From NCBI RefSeq assembly GCF_030687145.1, contig NZ_CP117460.1, positions 1 to 64,000 of the forward strand: a stretch of DNA of 64,000 nt, in the 5' to 3' direction. This document shows positions 10,771 to 19,745 of the stretch, one piece after another. The position numbers and the translations under genes were made by a program. The stretch's first letter is position 1. Each line of letters opens with the position of its first letter. The stretch comes from Pseudomonas sp. FP1742 (GTDB lineage Bacteria > Pseudomonadota > Gammaproteobacteria > Pseudomonadales > Pseudomonadaceae). The notes beneath the pieces were generated by a model that saw nothing but the letters and a program-made list of their open reading frames with translations, ran no database searches and was not told the origin of the DNA.

Positions 10771-13080
10771 ATGAGGGTTCGACCACGCAAGGACGGTCGC
10801 GAACCGACCCAGGCTCAACGGCTGTTTCGGCGGATGGTTCGCGAATGGCTGTGGGTCAGCCTGATCCTGTTGCCGCTGACGGCGATGCTGTCCATGACCC
10901 AGGGCCTGGCCTTGAGCAATCTGCTGTACGACAACCTGCGTCGGCTGAGTCCGTTGCCGGTGGACCCTCGAATACTCATCGTCACGATCGACGACTACAG
11001 CCTGCAACAGCTTGGCAAATGGCCTTGGTCGCGGGCCATGCATGCACAGTTGCTTGATCGGCTCAGCGCCGCAAACGCCAAAGGCATTCTGTTCGATGTG
11101 ATCTTCAGCGAACCCGATAACCATCCCGACAACGATCAACGTCTGGCCGAGGCGGCCTGTCGGGCCGGGAATGTCTTTGTGCCGCTGCTGCGCGAAAGTG
11201 TCGCGCGTTATGGGCAGCCCCTGGGGGAAATTGAACCGGTGTCTGCGCTGCGCCAGTGCGCCAAAGGCGTCGGGCACATCAATGCCGAAGCGGACGCTGA
11301 CGGGATCGTGCGCAGCGTATATTTAAGCGAAGGATCAGCGTCACAAGTACGTCCGCAACTGGCCTGGCTGCTGTACGAAGAGACCCTTACCGATAAGGGA
11401 AATGCACCGATGCCCGGAATGCCGGCCCTGCCGACGCAAGGCTGGCAGCGAGCCCACGAAATTCGGATACCTTTCATCCGTTCTGACGCAGGTTTCCCCA
11501 GTGTGCCCTACGTCAGTGTATTACGCGGCGAAGTCCCTGCGGAGTTGCTGCGTGATCGTTTGATCCTGATCGGCTCCACCGCTCCGGGCCTGGGAGACCG
11601 TTATGTGACACCGCAGTCGGGGAGCATCGGCACGACACCAGGCATCGTGATTCAGGCGAATATCCTCAACGGGCTGCTGCAACAGCGAAACATCGTTGTG
11701 CTCGATCAGCGCCCGGCGGCGTTGTTATCGGTGGTGATTGTCGGTGAGTTGCTGGGCCTGCTGCTGGTGCGTCCGCGTCGCGCCCTATGGCTGACCCTGG
11801 GCGCAATGGCGGTCGCCCTGGTGGGTTCGGGCCTGCTGTTACGCCTTGGCTGGTGGTGGTCACCGGCCGCGAGTCTGCTGGGTATGCTGCTGGGTTACCT
11901 GATCTGGAATTGGCGCAGGCTGAATGCGGTGCTGGCCTATTTCGGCTGGGAACTGGCGCGCCTGGACGGCGAACCGAAAGTCTTTCCCGAACGCCGCCGC
12001 ACCCAAGCTCCGGCCGGCGATGTGCTGCAAGGGCAAATCGTCGCGTTAGAGCAGGCCATGAGCCGGACCCGCGACACCCGGCGCTTCATTGCCGATGGTC
12101 TTGAGTACCTGCCTGTAGCGACGCTGATCAGCGATCCGAACGGGCGCATTCTGCTGGCCAACCGCAAGGCTCGAGAGATATTTTCCAGCGGCCTGGTGGG
12201 CGAAGACATGCTCGAGCAACTGAGCAACCTGGGTTACCCGCTGCCATCCGATGGAACGCCACCTGCGTTGTCGACCCTGGAATCGCTGGAGTTTCGTGAC
12301 ACCCAGACGCGCAGCCTGCGTCTGGACCTGGCGCCGCTGTTGCCGGCCGAAGGCGACTCGGTGATTGGCTGGCTACTGAGCCTCACCGACCTGAGTGTGG
12401 AGCGTGACGCCGAGGAGCAGCGAGCCGTGTTGCTGCGCTTTTTGTCCCATGACCTCAGGGCGCCTCACTCGGCGATTCTGGCGTTGCTCGACGTTCAGCG
12501 ACATCAAGTGACCGGTGACACTCAAGTGTTCAGTCAGATCGAGTTACAAGTGCGCAAGGCGCTGAACCTGACCGAGGCTTTTGTGCAGTTGGCAAAGGCC
12601 GAATCCGAGGCCTACCAGTTCCAGCCAAGTATGTTCGCGATGTTGCTGCTCGATACCTTCGACCAGGCGTCGAGCATTGCTCATCTGAAGAATATTCAAT
12701 TGCTGCATGATCTCGACGAAGACGCCGAAGCGTTGGTCCTGGCCGATCAGTCGCTACTGACACGGGCGTTGTTCAACCTGCTGGAAAACGCCATCAAGTA
12801 CAGTCCGGCGGGTTCGCGGATCAGCGTGGGGGTGAGCTGTGCCAAGGGCTGGTTGACGTGCGAGATCGCCGATCAGGGCCGAGGCATTGCCGTCGAAGAA
12901 CTTCCCGAGTTGTTCAGTCAATATCGACGTTTTACCTCGGCGCATGGCAGTGACGGCCTGGGACTGGGGCTGTCGATGGTCAAGGCCGTGGTGGATCGTC
13001 ACGGCGGGCGGATTTCCTGCCATAGCGTGGTGGGACAAGGCACAACGTTCAGCATGCAGTTGCCCCTGTTGAGCGAGTGA
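10771..13080 (+). CDS. CHASE2-domain sensor histidine kinase
   Basis: This 769-residue membrane kinase has one N-terminal transmembrane segment (about 27-47), a periplasmic CHASE2 domain (about 48-300; YDNLRRLSP, LGKWPWSRAMHA, ILFDVIFSEPD), three clustered membrane segments (about 313-383), a PAS domain (about 435-525), a HisKA domain with phospho-acceptor His560 (LSHDLRAPHSA) and a HATPase_c domain (N-box LFNLLENAIKYS, G1 DQGRGIA, G2 DGLGLGLSM). It is 18 bp after the FecR gene. The divergent response regulator is the likely partner. The H-box has His where a hydrophobic residue usually follows Pro, but catalytic residues are present. Confidence 0.93.
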   Translation: MRVRPRKDGREPTQAQRLFRRMVREWLWVSLILLPLTAMLSMTQGLALSNLLYDNLRRLSPLPVDPRILIVTIDDYSLQQLGKWPWSRAMHAQLLDRLSAANAKGILFDVIFSEPDNHPDNDQRLAEAACRAGNVFVPLLRESVARYGQPLGEIEPVSALRQCAKGVGHINAEADADGIVRSVYLSEGSASQVRPQLAWLLYEETLTDKGNAPMPGMPALPTQGWQRAHEIRIPFIRSDAGFPSVPYVSVLRGEVPAELLRDRLILIGSTAPGLGDRYVTPQSGSIGTTPGIVIQANILNGLLQQRNIVVLDQRPAALLSVVIVGELLGLLLVRPRRALWLTLGAMAVALVGSGLLLRLGWWWSPAASLLGMLLGYLIWNWRRLNAVLAYFGWELARLDGEPKVFPERRRTQAPAGDVLQGQIVALEQAMSRTRDTRRFIADGLEYLPVATLISDPNGRILLANRKAREIFSSGLVGEDMLEQLSNLGYPLPSDGTPPALSTLESLEFRDTQTRSLRLDLAPLLPAEGDSVIGWLLSLTDLSVERDAEEQRAVLLRFLSHDLRAPHSAILALLDVQRHQVTGDTQVFSQIELQVRKALNLTEAFVQLAKAESEAYQFQPSMFAMLLLDTFDQASSIAHLKNIQLLHDLDEDAEALVLADQSLLTRALFNLLENAIKYSPAGSRISVGVSCAKGWLTCEIADQGRGIAVEELPELFSQYRRFTSAHGSDGLGLGLSMVKAVVDRHGGRISCHSVVGQGTTFSMQLPLLSE

Positions 13081-13100
13081 GCCAGAGCATTTTCCCAGGC

Positions 13101-13130
13101 ATAAAAAAACCGGCTATATCAGCCGGTTCC
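13101..13130 (-). terminator. Terminator between sensor kinase and plsC
   Basis: AACCGGCT (13108-13115) pairs perfectly with AGCCGGTT (13121-13128). The A-run at 13102-13109 becomes a T-run on the minus strand, so it best ends the plsC transcript, and it can also slow plus-strand transcription from the kinase gene. Confidence 0.8.
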
Positions 13131-13206
13131 TTTACGTCTCAAAAAACTTATGCACGTTTTTTGATGTTTTATTTGCTTAAGAAATATGCATATAAATCAA
13201 AAGCTT

Positions 13207-13226
13207 AAACACTGAATACAGTGTTT
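13207..13226. terminator. Second hairpin downstream of plsC
   Basis: AAACACTG-AATA-CAGTGTTT is a perfect 8-bp stem with a T-run on either strand, in an AT-rich spacer between the convergent kinase and plsC genes. It is probably an additional bidirectional terminator. Confidence 0.6.
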
Positions 13227-13247
13227 TTCAACAAAACGGTACACAGG

Positions 13248-13256
13248 TTATCCACA
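13248..13256 (+). other. DnaA box (TTATCCACA), intergenic
   Basis: This exact strong DnaA box lies 5 bp beyond the plsC stop. It is the first of a dense set of identical 9-mers between 13 and 36.5 kb (see findings). Confidence 0.6.
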
Positions 13257-13261
13257 GAATC

Positions 13262-14041
13262 TCAGACAACCACTTGATCGGTAGCGCTCGGTGCCGCCGG
13301 GGCGGCGGGCAGCGAGCCCATCTCGCGCTGCATCTGCTCGTTCCAGGCCTGCACCCGGTCATTCAGGTCGGCAATGGCCCGAGGCCCGCTACCCTCGGCA
13401 TACATCGGAGCGCCGATGATCACGGTGATCACGCCCTGCTTTTTGGCCCAACCGGTTTTTGGCCAGAACTTGCCGGCATTGTGTGCAATCGGCAGCACGG
13501 GCAATGACGCATTGACGGCCAATGCGGTGCCGCCCCGGGAGAATTTGCCGATGGTGCCATAGGGAACGCGAGTCCCCTCCGGGAAGATCAGTACCCAGAC
13601 ATTGTCCTTGAGCAGCTCATCACCCTTCTTCGCCACATGCTTGAGCGCAGCTTTCGGGTTGTCACGGTCGATGGCGATCGGTCGCAGCATGGCCATGGCC
13701 CAGCCGAAGAACGGAACATAGAGCAGTTCGCGCTTGAGCACCTGACTCAACGGTTCGAAGTACGCCGAGAGAAAGAAGGTCTCCCAGGTGCTCTGGTGGT
13801 TCGACTGAATCACGCAGGGCTGCTCAGGCACGTTCTCGGCGCCCTTCACTTCGTAGCGGATACCCAGAAAGACTTTGCTCAGCCACAAGGCACAGCGGCA
13901 CCAGTACACGTTGATAAAGCGATAACGGGCCTTGAACGGCAGAAACGGCGCGATAAAAAAGCTCAGGGTGCACCAGAGCAACGAGCTGGTGCCCAGCAGC
14001 AGGTAAAAGAGGAAAGTTCTGATGGCCTGCAGTATCGACAT
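13262..14041 (-). CDS. plsC: 1-acyl-sn-glycerol-3-phosphate acyltransferase (PlsC/LPLAT family)
   Basis: This enzyme transfers an acyl chain to lysophosphatidic acid or a related lysophospholipid at the inner membrane. The start at 14041 (MSILQAIRTFLFYLLL) is preferred over the longer frame to 14086 because family members begin there; this gives 259 residues. After an N-terminal membrane segment it shows the acyltransferase blocks NHQSTWE (HX4E rather than the usual HX4D) and FPEGTR. It is the last gene of the minus-strand glyQ-glyS-gmhB-plsC run, matching PA0005 beside gyrB in P. aeruginosa as I recall it. The C-terminus is Ala/Pro-rich and ends at two terminator hairpins. Confidence 0.9.
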   Translation of the reverse strand: MSILQAIRTFLFYLLLGTSSLLWCTLSFFIAPFLPFKARYRFINVYWCRCALWLSKVFLGIRYEVKGAENVPEQPCVIQSNHQSTWETFFLSAYFEPLSQVLKRELLYVPFFGWAMAMLRPIAIDRDNPKAALKHVAKKGDELLKDNVWVLIFPEGTRVPYGTIGKFSRGGTALAVNASLPVLPIAHNAGKFWPKTGWAKKQGVITVIIGAPMYAEGSGPRAIADLNDRVQAWNEQMQREMGSLPAAPAAPSATDQVVV

Positions 14042-14122
14042 GGCGACATTTACCGTTGCGGGCACTGCCCGCCTATTCAAGCGCACTCCCGATCAGTCCT
14101 TGGCCAGGATGTCAGAAGAGCC

Positions 14123-14656
14123 TTAGTTGTGGATAAGTTCCGCGGCAATCGCCGCCAGATCGTCAAAAATCAAGGTGCCTGCCGGTAGGGTCTTGCCCTG
14201 AGTCTTTTCGCCTTTTCCGGTCTTTACCAAAACTGGCTGACAGTCGACGGCTTTGGCGGCTTCCAGGTCACCGAGAGTATCGCCGACGAACCATAGATTC
14301 GTCAGCGAAACGTTGTAATGCGCGGCGATGGTTTTCAACATCCCCGGTTTTGGCTTGCGGCAATCGCAGCCATCGTCTGGCCCGTGCGGGCAATAGACGA
14401 TCAGCCCGACCTCGCCGCCCCGCTCCGCCACCAACTCGCGCAAGCGAGCATGCATGGCCTCCAGGGTGGCGATGTCGTAATAGCCGCGAGCGATGCCCGA
14501 CTGATTGGTAGCCACGGCTACCGTCCAGCCAGCCTTGCTCAACTGCGCGATCGCTTCGATCGAACCGGGGAGTGGAATCCACTCCTCCACCGACTTGATG
14601 TACGCGTCGGAGTCGTAATTGATCACCCCGTCCCGATCGAGAATCAGCAGTTTCAA
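14123..14656 (-). CDS. gmhB: D-glycero-D-manno-heptose-1,7-bisphosphate 7-phosphatase
   Basis: GmhB removes the 7-phosphate from heptose bisphosphate on the way to ADP-heptose for the LPS inner core. It is a cytosolic HAD phosphatase: motif I DRDGVIN, motif II ATNQSG, and the zinc-binding loop CPHG...CDCRKPKPGM. The frame runs up to 14710, but homology begins at LKLLILDRDG; a TTG at 14656 with GAGGGG six bases upstream is the likely start, giving 177 residues. This start lies 10 bp after the glyS stop, so the genes are probably translationally linked. plsC follows 81 bp downstream. Confidence 0.93.
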   Translation of the reverse strand: MKLLILDRDGVINYDSDAYIKSVEEWIPLPGSIEAIAQLSKAGWTVAVATNQSGIARGYYDIATLEAMHARLRELVAERGGEVGLIVYCPHGPDDGCDCRKPKPGMLKTIAAHYNVSLTNLWFVGDTLGDLEAAKAVDCQPVLVKTGKGEKTQGKTLPAGTLIFDDLAAIAAELIHN

Positions 14657-14666
14657 CAGCAGCCCC

Positions 14667-16721
14667 TCAGCCCAGCAGCGAAATGTCGGCGACGCCGAGG
14701 AACAACCCACGCAGACGCGCCAGCAGCGCGTAGCGGTTGGCTCGCACCTTGGCGTCTTCGGCGTTGACCATCACCGCTTCGAAGAACGCATCCACCGGCT
14801 CGCGCAATGCCGCCAGACGTGCCAGCGATTCGCTGTACTGACGAGCAGCGGCCATTGGTTGCACAGCCTGGTCAGCCTGCTGGATCGCCGAATACAGCGA
14901 GAACTCGTTGGCATTGTCGAAGTATTTGGCTTCAACGACGGTAGGAACGGAGCCTTCGACCTTGCTCAGCAAGTTCGAAACGCGCTTGTTCACGGCGGCC
15001 AGGGCAGCGGCTTCCGGCAATTTGCGGAAGGCTTCCACCGCTTGTACGCGCTGATCGAAGTCCAGGGCCGAACCCGGTTTCAGGGCACGTACCGACAGGT
15101 AAGTCGCGACGTCCACGCCTTCGTCTTCGTAACGGGCACGCAGACGGTCGAAGATGAACTCCAGCACCGCGTCATTGAGGCCGGCAGCCTTGACCTTGGC
15201 GCCGAACGCATTCACGGCAAACGCCACGGCGTCGTTCAGGTCGAGGTCGAGCTTCTTGTCGATCAGGATCCGCAACACACCCAGCGCTGCACGGCGCAGG
15301 GCATACGGGTCCTTGCTACCGGTTGGCAGCATGCCGATGCCGAAAATGCCCACCAGGGTGTCGAGCTTGTCGGCAATGGCCACGGCCGCACCGGTCAGGG
15401 TGGTCGGCAGTTCAGCGCCGGCACCGCGCGGCATGTACTGCTCGTTCAGCGCCAGGGCGACATCTTCCGGCTCGCCATCGTTGAGGGCGTAGTAGTAACC
15501 GGCGACACCTTGCATCTCCGGGAACTCACCGACCATCTCGGTCGCCAAGTCACACTTGGACAGCAGGCCGGCACGCGCCGCCCAGGAAGCGTTGCCACCG
15601 ATGCGGGCGGCAATGTAGGCCGCCAGCTTCGACACGCGTTCGGCCTTGTCGTAGACGCTGCCGAGTTTTTCCTGGAACACCACGTTCTGCAGGCGCAGAT
15701 TGAATTCTTCGAGTTTTTGCTTCTTGTCTTGCTTGAAGAAGAACTCGGCGTCGGTCAGGCGTGGGCGCACCACTTTCTCGTTACCGGCGATGATCTGCTG
15801 CGGGTCCTTGCTTTCGATGTTGGCCACGGTAATGAAACGCGGCAGCAACTTGCCGTCGGCATCCAGCAGGCAGAAGTACTTCTGGTTGTCCTGCATGGTG
15901 GTGATCAGCGCTTCTTGTGGCACGTCGAGGAAACGTTCTTCGAACGAGCACACCAGCGGCACCGGCCATTCAACCAGCGCGGTCACTTCGTCGAGCAGGC
16001 TTGGCGGCACGATGGCCGTACCTTCCTGCATCGTCGCCAGTTCTTCGGTGCGCTTGCTGATCAGCTCGCGACGCTCGTTGGCGTCAGCCAGTACATAAGC
16101 AGCACGCAGATCGTTCAGGTAGTTGGCTGGCGAGGTGATGCGCACGCTTTCCGGATGGTGGAAGCGGTGACCACGGGAATCGCGGCCGGCCTTCTGGGCG
16201 AGGATGGTGCAGTCGATGACGTGGTCACCGAGCAGCATCACCAACCATTGGGTCGGACGAACGAATTCTTCCTTGCGAGCACCCCAGCGCATGCGCTTGG
16301 GGATCGGCAGGTCATTCAGGGAATCTTCGACGATGGTCGGCATCAGGCTTGCGGTCGGCTTGCCGGCGATGCTTTGGCTGTAGCGCAGCTTCGGGCCGCT
16401 CTGATCGATTTCGCTCAGTTCGACGCCGCACTTCTTGGCGAAGCCCAGGGCCGCTTGAGTCGGGTTGCCTTCGGCATCGAACGCGGCCTGACGTGGCGGG
16501 CCGTCGAGGTTGATGCTGCGATCCGGCTGCTGGGTGGCCAGCGCGGTGATCAGCACAGCCAGGCGACGCGGCGCGGCGTAGACGGTTTTGCTCTCGTAGT
16601 TCAGGCCAGCGGCTTGCAGGCCTTTGTCGATACCGGCCAGGAATGCCTCGGCCAGGGTGTTCAGGGCTTTGGGTGGCAGTTCTTCGGTGCCCAGTTCAAC
16701 CAGAAAATCTTGAGCACTCAT
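14667..16721 (-). CDS. glyS: Glycyl-tRNA synthetase beta subunit
   Basis: The 684-residue beta subunit of the alpha2-beta2 bacterial glycyl-tRNA synthetase recognises and binds tRNA-Gly. It begins [20 protein letters not shown], the classical GlyS N-terminus, and the C-terminal region corresponds to the DALR anticodon-binding part. Its ATG overlaps the glyQ stop by four bases (ATGA), which couples translation of the two subunits. The long open frame on the opposite strand (14619-16808) is a codon-bias shadow. Confidence 0.98.
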   Translation of the reverse strand: MSAQDFLVELGTEELPPKALNTLAEAFLAGIDKGLQAAGLNYESKTVYAAPRRLAVLITALATQQPDRSINLDGPPRQAAFDAEGNPTQAALGFAKKCGVELSEIDQSGPKLRYSQSIAGKPTASLMPTIVEDSLNDLPIPKRMRWGARKEEFVRPTQWLVMLLGDHVIDCTILAQKAGRDSRGHRFHHPESVRITSPANYLNDLRAAYVLADANERRELISKRTEELATMQEGTAIVPPSLLDEVTALVEWPVPLVCSFEERFLDVPQEALITTMQDNQKYFCLLDADGKLLPRFITVANIESKDPQQIIAGNEKVVRPRLTDAEFFFKQDKKQKLEEFNLRLQNVVFQEKLGSVYDKAERVSKLAAYIAARIGGNASWAARAGLLSKCDLATEMVGEFPEMQGVAGYYYALNDGEPEDVALALNEQYMPRGAGAELPTTLTGAAVAIADKLDTLVGIFGIGMLPTGSKDPYALRRAALGVLRILIDKKLDLDLNDAVAFAVNAFGAKVKAAGLNDAVLEFIFDRLRARYEDEGVDVATYLSVRALKPGSALDFDQRVQAVEAFRKLPEAAALAAVNKRVSNLLSKVEGSVPTVVEAKYFDNANEFSLYSAIQQADQAVQPMAAARQYSESLARLAALREPVDAFFEAVMVNAEDAKVRANRYALLARLRGLFLGVADISLLG

Positions 16722-17671
16722 TGTGCAGCCTCCAGCTTGGCCAGTACTTCATCACGCAGGTCCGGGGTCGCCATCGGGAAGCCCAGCTTGGCGCGAGCCA
16801 GCAGGTAGGCTTGCGCAACGGAACGCGCCAGGGTGCGTACACGCAGAATGTATTGCTGACGCGCGGTCACCGAGATCGCCCGGCGCGCATCCAGCAGGTT
16901 GAAGGTGTGGGAAGCCTTCAACACCATTTCATAGCTCGGCAACGGCAGCGGCTGATCGAGTTCGATCAGGCGCTTGGCTTCGCTTTCATAGAAATCGAAC
17001 AGTTCGAACAGCTTCTCGACGTTGGCGTGTTCGAAGTTGTAGGTCGACTGCTCCACTTCGTTCTGGTGGAACACGTCGCCGTAGGTCACCTTGCCGAACG
17101 GACCGTCAGCCCAGACCAGGTCGTAGACCGAGTCCACGCCTTGCAGGTACATGGCCAGACGCTCCAGACCGTAAGTGATCTCGCCGGTCACCGGGTAGCA
17201 CTCGATGCCGCCCGCTTGCTGGAAGTAAGTGAACTGCGTCACTTCCATGCCGTTGAGCCAGACTTCCCAGCCCAGACCCCAGGCGCCCAGCGTTGGCGAC
17301 TCCCAGTTGTCTTCGACGAAACGGATGTCGTGCACCAATGGGTCCAGGCCCACGTGCTTGAGGGAGCCCAGGTACAGTTCCTGGAAGTTGTCCGGGTTCG
17401 GCTTCAGCACTACCTGGAACTGATAGTAGTGCTGCAGACGGTTCGGGTTTTCACCGTAGCGGCCGTCAGTCGGGCGACGACTGGGCTGCACATAAGCGGC
17501 GTTCCAGGTTTCCGGGCCGATGGCGCGCAGGAATGTGGCAGTGTGGAAAGTGCCGGCGCCTACTTCCATATCGTAGGGCTGAAGTACCACACAACCTTGC
17601 TCGGCCCAGTATTGCTGGAGGGCGAGGATCAAGTCTTGGAAGGTACGCACGGCTGGCGTAGGCTGGCTCAC
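16718..17671 (-). CDS. glyQ: Glycyl-tRNA synthetase alpha subunit
   Basis: GlyQ is the catalytic subunit that activates glycine and charges tRNA-Gly. The core is unmistakable ([61 protein letters not shown]). The open frame extends to 17803, but the family start is the GTG at 17671 ([12 protein letters not shown]), with AGGTG six bases upstream; this gives 317 residues, the usual length. It is divergent from tag across 81 bp and heads the glyQ-glyS-gmhB-plsC unit. Confidence 0.97.
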   Translation of the reverse strand: MSQPTPAVRTFQDLILALQQYWAEQGCVVLQPYDMEVGAGTFHTATFLRAIGPETWNAAYVQPSRRPTDGRYGENPNRLQHYYQFQVVLKPNPDNFQELYLGSLKHVGLDPLVHDIRFVEDNWESPTLGAWGLGWEVWLNGMEVTQFTYFQQAGGIECYPVTGEITYGLERLAMYLQGVDSVYDLVWADGPFGKVTYGDVFHQNEVEQSTYNFEHANVEKLFELFDFYESEAKRLIELDQPLPLPSYEMVLKASHTFNLLDARRAISVTARQQYILRVRTLARSVAQAYLLARAKLGFPMATPDLRDEVLAKLEAAQ

Positions 17672-17752
17672 GAAATTCACCTGTTTCTTGGGCTGCGATT
17701 TAAAGAGCGGGAGTATACCCGATTCGGTCCTGCGCACGCCCCCTGGAGCCTT

Positions 17753-18310
17753 ATGCCACGCTGCTTTTGGTGTACCGAAGATCCGCTGTACATGGCTTAT
17801 CACGATCAGGAGTGGGGCACGCCGCTACGCGATGCGCAGGGATTGTTCGAGTTGCTTTTGCTCGAAGGGTTCCAGGCCGGGCTTTCCTGGATCACTGTAT
17901 TGCGCAAGCGAGAGCGTTATCGCGAGGTGCTGTTCGGCTTCGACGTGCAGCGCGTGGCGCAGATGAGCGATGCGGAAATCGATGAACTGATGCTCGATCC
18001 GGGGATCATCCGCAATCGTCTCAAACTCAACGCAGCCCGGCGCAATGCCCAGGCCTGGCTGGAGCTGGAAGACCCGGTGGCGTTTCTCTGGTCGTTCGTC
18101 GGCGGCACGCCGGTGATCAATCATTTCAAGGATCGCAGTGAAGTGCCGGCGGTGACACCGGCCGCCATCGAGATGAGCAAAGGCCTGAAAAAAGCCGGCT
18201 TCACGTTCGTCGGCCCGACCATTTGTTACGCGCTGATGCAGGCTTCAGGCATGGTCATGGACCACACCCTGGATTGCGATCGCTACGCCACCTTGGCGAA
18301 CGGCGGTTAG
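17753..18310 (+). CDS. tag: DNA-3-methyladenine glycosylase I
   Basis: Tag excises 3-methyladenine from alkylated DNA to start base-excision repair. The 185-residue protein starts at ATG 17753 with GGAG six bases upstream; the much longer open frame from 16643 is only antisense read-through over glyQ. The zinc ligands of the family are visible: Cys in MPRCFWC, His in YHDQEWG and the C-terminal HTLDC pair. The helix-hairpin-helix region with the glycine-rich turn lies in the middle. The gene is divergent from glyQ and precedes lpxL by 40 bp. Confidence 0.96.
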   Translation: MPRCFWCTEDPLYMAYHDQEWGTPLRDAQGLFELLLLEGFQAGLSWITVLRKRERYREVLFGFDVQRVAQMSDAEIDELMLDPGIIRNRLKLNAARRNAQAWLELEDPVAFLWSFVGGTPVINHFKDRSEVPAVTPAAIEMSKGLKKAGFTFVGPTICYALMQASGMVMDHTLDCDRYATLANGG

Positions 18311-18349
18311 AATAGCCGCCTCGCGCACAGCACAAGATCAGGAGTGACC

Positions 18350-18358
18350 TGTGGATAA
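18350..18358 (-). other. DnaA box overlapping the lpxL start codon
   Basis: TGTGGATAA (TTATCCACA on the minus strand) contains the GTG start codon of the lpxL-type gene. DnaA bound here would cover the translation start region of the DNA. This is one of 16 exact boxes counted in the window. Confidence 0.55.
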
Positions 18359-19238
18359 GTTTAAAGGCGCCTTGCTGGTAGGCGCTCTGCGACTGTTTGC
18401 CCTGCTGCCATGGCGGGCAGTGCAGGCGGTGGGTTCGGCGATTGGCTGGATCATGTGGAAAACCCCCAACCGTTCCCGCGACGTGGTGCGGATCAACCTC
18501 GCCAAGTGCTTCCCGCAGATGGACCCGGCCGAACGTGAGCGTCTGGTGGGCCAGAGCCTGAAAGACATTGGCAAGTCTCTGACTGAAAGCGCCTGCGCGT
18601 GGATCTGGCCGGCCCAGCGTTCCATTGAATTGGTGCGCGAAGTCGAAGGCCTCGATGTTTTGAAAGAGGCTTTGGCGTCCGGCAAAGGTGTGGTTGGCAT
18701 CACCAGCCACCTGGGTAACTGGGAAGTGTTGAACCACTTCTATTGCAGCCAGTGCAAACCGATCATTTTCTATCGCCCGCCGAAGTTGAAGGCGGTGGAT
18801 GAATTGCTGCGCAAGCAGCGGGTGCAATTGGGTAACCGGGTGGCCGCTTCCACCAAGGAAGGCATCCTCAGCGTGATCAAGGAAGTGCGCAAGGGTGGCG
18901 CGGTGGGCATTCCGGCTGACCCGGAACCGGCCGAATCCGCCGGGATCTTCGTGCCGTTCTTCGCCACTCAGGCCCTGACCAGCAAATTCGTGCCGAACAT
19001 GCTCGCCGGTGGCAAAGCGGTCGGCGTGTTCCTGCACGCCCTGCGCCTGCCGGACGGCTCGGGGTACAAGGTGATCCTCGAAGCTGCGCCGGAAGCCATG
19101 TACAGCACCGATACGGAAACGTCCTGTGCGGCCATGAGCCAGGTGGTCGAGCGCTACGTGCGGGCCTATCCGAGCCAGTACATGTGGAGCATGAAGCGCT
19201 TCAAGAAGCGTCCGCCGGGTGAAGAACGCTGGTATTGA
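18351..19238 (+). CDS. lpxL: Lipid A biosynthesis late acyltransferase (LpxL/HtrB family)
   Basis: This inner-membrane enzyme adds a secondary acyl chain to the lipid A precursor. It has 295 residues, an N-terminal hydrophobic segment and the acyltransferase motif SHLGNWE near residue 123, with the later block PADPEPAESAGIFVPFF. It begins with GTG at 18351, with AGGAG about seven bases upstream. It corresponds to PA0011, one of two HtrB-type enzymes in P. aeruginosa, as I recall it. The start codon lies inside a DnaA box. It is 40 bp downstream of tag on the same strand. Confidence 0.92.
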   Translation: MDKFKGALLVGALRLFALLPWRAVQAVGSAIGWIMWKTPNRSRDVVRINLAKCFPQMDPAERERLVGQSLKDIGKSLTESACAWIWPAQRSIELVREVEGLDVLKEALASGKGVVGITSHLGNWEVLNHFYCSQCKPIIFYRPPKLKAVDELLRKQRVQLGNRVAASTKEGILSVIKEVRKGGAVGIPADPEPAESAGIFVPFFATQALTSKFVPNMLAGGKAVGVFLHALRLPDGSGYKVILEAAPEAMYSTDTETSCAAMSQVVERYVRAYPSQYMWSMKRFKKRPPGEERWY

Positions 19239-19244
19239 TGCTGC

Positions 19245-19253
19245 TGTGGATAA
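19245..19253 (-). other. DnaA box in the lpxL-TPR intergenic spacer
   Basis: An exact TGTGGATAA lies 7 bp after the lpxL stop codon. A weak GGCCGAGA/TCTTGGCC stem-loop follows at about 19261-19284 and may end the lpxL transcript. Confidence 0.5.
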
Positions 19254-19298
19254 CTTCGCAGGCCGAGAGCTTCTGATCTTGGCCGGCGTTATCTCTGA

Positions 19299-19613
19299 TC
19301 AGTGCGCCTGACGTTCAAGCTTTTTCAGAAACACCGTCATCTCCTTCTCCGCCTGCTTGTCGCCATGGGCGCGGGCAGCTTCCAGACCCTGCTCCCAGGC
19401 CTGCCGCGCCGCCGCGTAATCCGCCAGCGCCAGATGGGCCTTGCCCAAAAGCTTCCAGGCTGCCGAATACTTCGGATCGAACTCGACGCAGCGCTGGAAA
19501 TGCTCCGCGGCCTTGGCATTTTCACCCAGATCCAGATAACCCTTGCCCAGGCCGAAGCGCAGCAATGAGTTATCCACACCCTTGGCGAGCATTTTTTCCA
19601 GGGATTCGATCAT
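19299..19613 (-). CDS. Small TPR-repeat protein
   Basis: This 104-residue soluble protein consists of about two and a half tetratricopeptide repeats (LRFGLGKGYLDLGENAKAAEHFQRCVEFDPKY is one unit, split here between alanine-rich helices). Such modules mediate protein contacts; no enzymatic function is expected. ATG 19613 (MIESLEKML) is chosen because AAGGA lies seven bases upstream; the extension to 19724 would translate a REP element. It is convergent with lpxL. A DnaA box (19570-19578) lies in its coding sequence. Its own partner is not evident. Confidence 0.8.
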   Translation of the reverse strand: MIESLEKMLAKGVDNSLLRFGLGKGYLDLGENAKAAEHFQRCVEFDPKYSAAWKLLGKAHLALADYAAARQAWEQGLEAARAHGDKQAEKEMTVFLKKLERQAH

Positions 19614-19668
19614 GGTGGATTCCTTATCGAGGTTATTCAGGGATGCCTGTTTGTCCTTGAGATTGCTT

Positions 19669-19691
19669 TCGCGGGCAAGCCCGCTCCCACA
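19669..19691 (-). repeat. REP element, intact arm of a REPIN split by the IS
   Basis: The stem GCGGGC-AA-GCCCGC followed by TCCCACA is the standard Pseudomonas REP. It faces a second REP whose two halves now lie at 19735-19742 and 20910-20926, on either side of the IS110 element. Confidence 0.85.
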
Positions 19692-19745
19692 GGAATCTCG
19701 GTCGTACACAAGATATGTGTTCACTGCAAAACACTGTGGGAGATT

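Noticed and set aside
14619..16808. 729-codon plus-strand frame across glyS
   Set aside because: It is a shadow of glyS with no start signal or family match.
16643..17752. Long N-terminal extension of the tag frame
   Set aside because: It is antisense to glyQ; Tag homology and the ribosome-binding site place the start at 17753.
18338..19037. Minus-strand frames over lpxL
   Set aside because: Antisense to an unambiguous acyltransferase gene, with no motif of their own.
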